Below are positions 5,063 through 5,136 of a stretch of DNA of 5,136 nucleotides, one piece after another. The position numbers and the translations under genes are program-made. The stretch is taken from positions 1-5,136 of the forward strand of contig JAADIC010000193.1 in NCBI GenBank assembly GCA_013151535.1, read 5' to 3'. Numbering within the stretch: position 1 is the first letter of the stretch; each line of letters begins with the position of its first letter. Origin of the DNA: Alphaproteobacteria bacterium. Its GTDB lineage: Bacteria; Pseudomonadota; Alphaproteobacteria; Rhodobacterales; Rhodobacteraceae. Below the pieces are notes generated by a model. The model did not search any database. It was not told the origin of the DNA and was given only the letters and a program-made list of their open reading frames with translations.

Positions 5063-5136
5063 ATGAGCCATCTGCTGGACCGCCTGAATTTCCTGAAAAG
5101 CAATCGCGTTGACACCTTTGCGGACGGCCACGGCCA
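5063..5136 (+). CDS. narG: Respiratory nitrate reductase alpha subunit NarG, N-terminus only
   Basis: Twenty-four complete codons are visible before the window ends. The start MSHLLDRLNFLKSN followed by DTFADGHG matches the N-terminus of NarG (E. coli begins MSKFLDRFRYFKQ with ETFADGHG). This segment is the amphipathic, vestigial Tat-like helix and the conserved loop before the iron-sulfur-binding region. NarG is the molybdenum bis-MGD catalytic subunit that reduces nitrate to nitrite on the cytoplasmic side of the membrane, with NarH and NarI. The ATG follows TTGGAGAAG with nine bases between GGAG and the start. The position after narK1-narK2 supports the call; narH, narJ and narI would be expected beyond the edge but are not seen. 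Confidence 0.9.
   Translation, partial: MSHLLDRLNFLKSNRVDTFADGHG

Noticed and set aside
4052..5131. Long minus-strand open frame of 359 codons opposite narK2
   Set aside because: It is antisense to a clear NarK2 gene and overlaps narG. The translation is rich in Cys, His, Gln and Arg with no recognisable domain. It is a by-product of GC-biased codons.
1..5136. Mobile elements, CRISPR arrays, tRNA or rRNA genes
   Set aside because: No repeat-spacer pattern, transposase-like frame, terminal repeats or recognisable RNA gene was seen. The gene order is a normal chromosomal nar locus.

Overview
The window looks like chromosomal DNA from a denitrifying or nitrate-respiring alphaproteobacterium, most likely of the Rhodobacteraceae/Roseobacter type. 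This rests on the moderately GC-rich coding DNA, the NarR-like regulator lying divergent to a narK1-narK2-narG order (close to the Paracoccus nar locus), and the FNR-type boxes. The genus cannot be fixed from this sequence alone.

Layout, left to right. Positions 1-233 (minus strand) hold the 5' part of an unidentified gene that runs off the left edge. It has a good sigma70-like promoter and two perfect inverted repeats in its leader. Positions 358-497 appear empty. Positions 498-911 (minus) encode a DsrC/TusE-family protein that lacks both C-terminal cysteines of true DsrC. Positions 951-1640 (minus) encode a Crp/Fnr-family regulator without FNR iron-sulfur cysteines, probably NarR. These two genes are 39 bases apart and probably co-transcribed.

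Positions 1641-1898 form an AT-rich divergent control region with two perfect FNR/NarR-type boxes. One overlaps the regulator's own putative promoter. The other sits where a class II activator site would drive the rightward operon.

The rightward operon is narK1 (1899-3317, NarK1-type nitrate transporter), narK2 (3377-4993, NarK2-type nitrate/nitrite transporter, TTG start) and the first 24 codons of narG (5063 to the edge), the catalytic subunit of the membrane-bound respiratory nitrate reductase. Both junctions carry a strong GC hairpin without a U-tract, suggesting mRNA processing or stability control rather than termination.

Working model: NarR, probably sensing nitrate or nitrite, binds TTGAT-type boxes and activates narK1-narK2-narG. 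NarK1 brings nitrate in (with protons, by family analogy). NarK2 exchanges incoming nitrate for the nitrite produced by cytoplasmic-facing NarG. The cysteine-less DsrC-like protein is the least explained member and the most interesting item. The rest is a fairly standard respiratory nitrate-reduction locus, and I see no evidence of a wholly new system.
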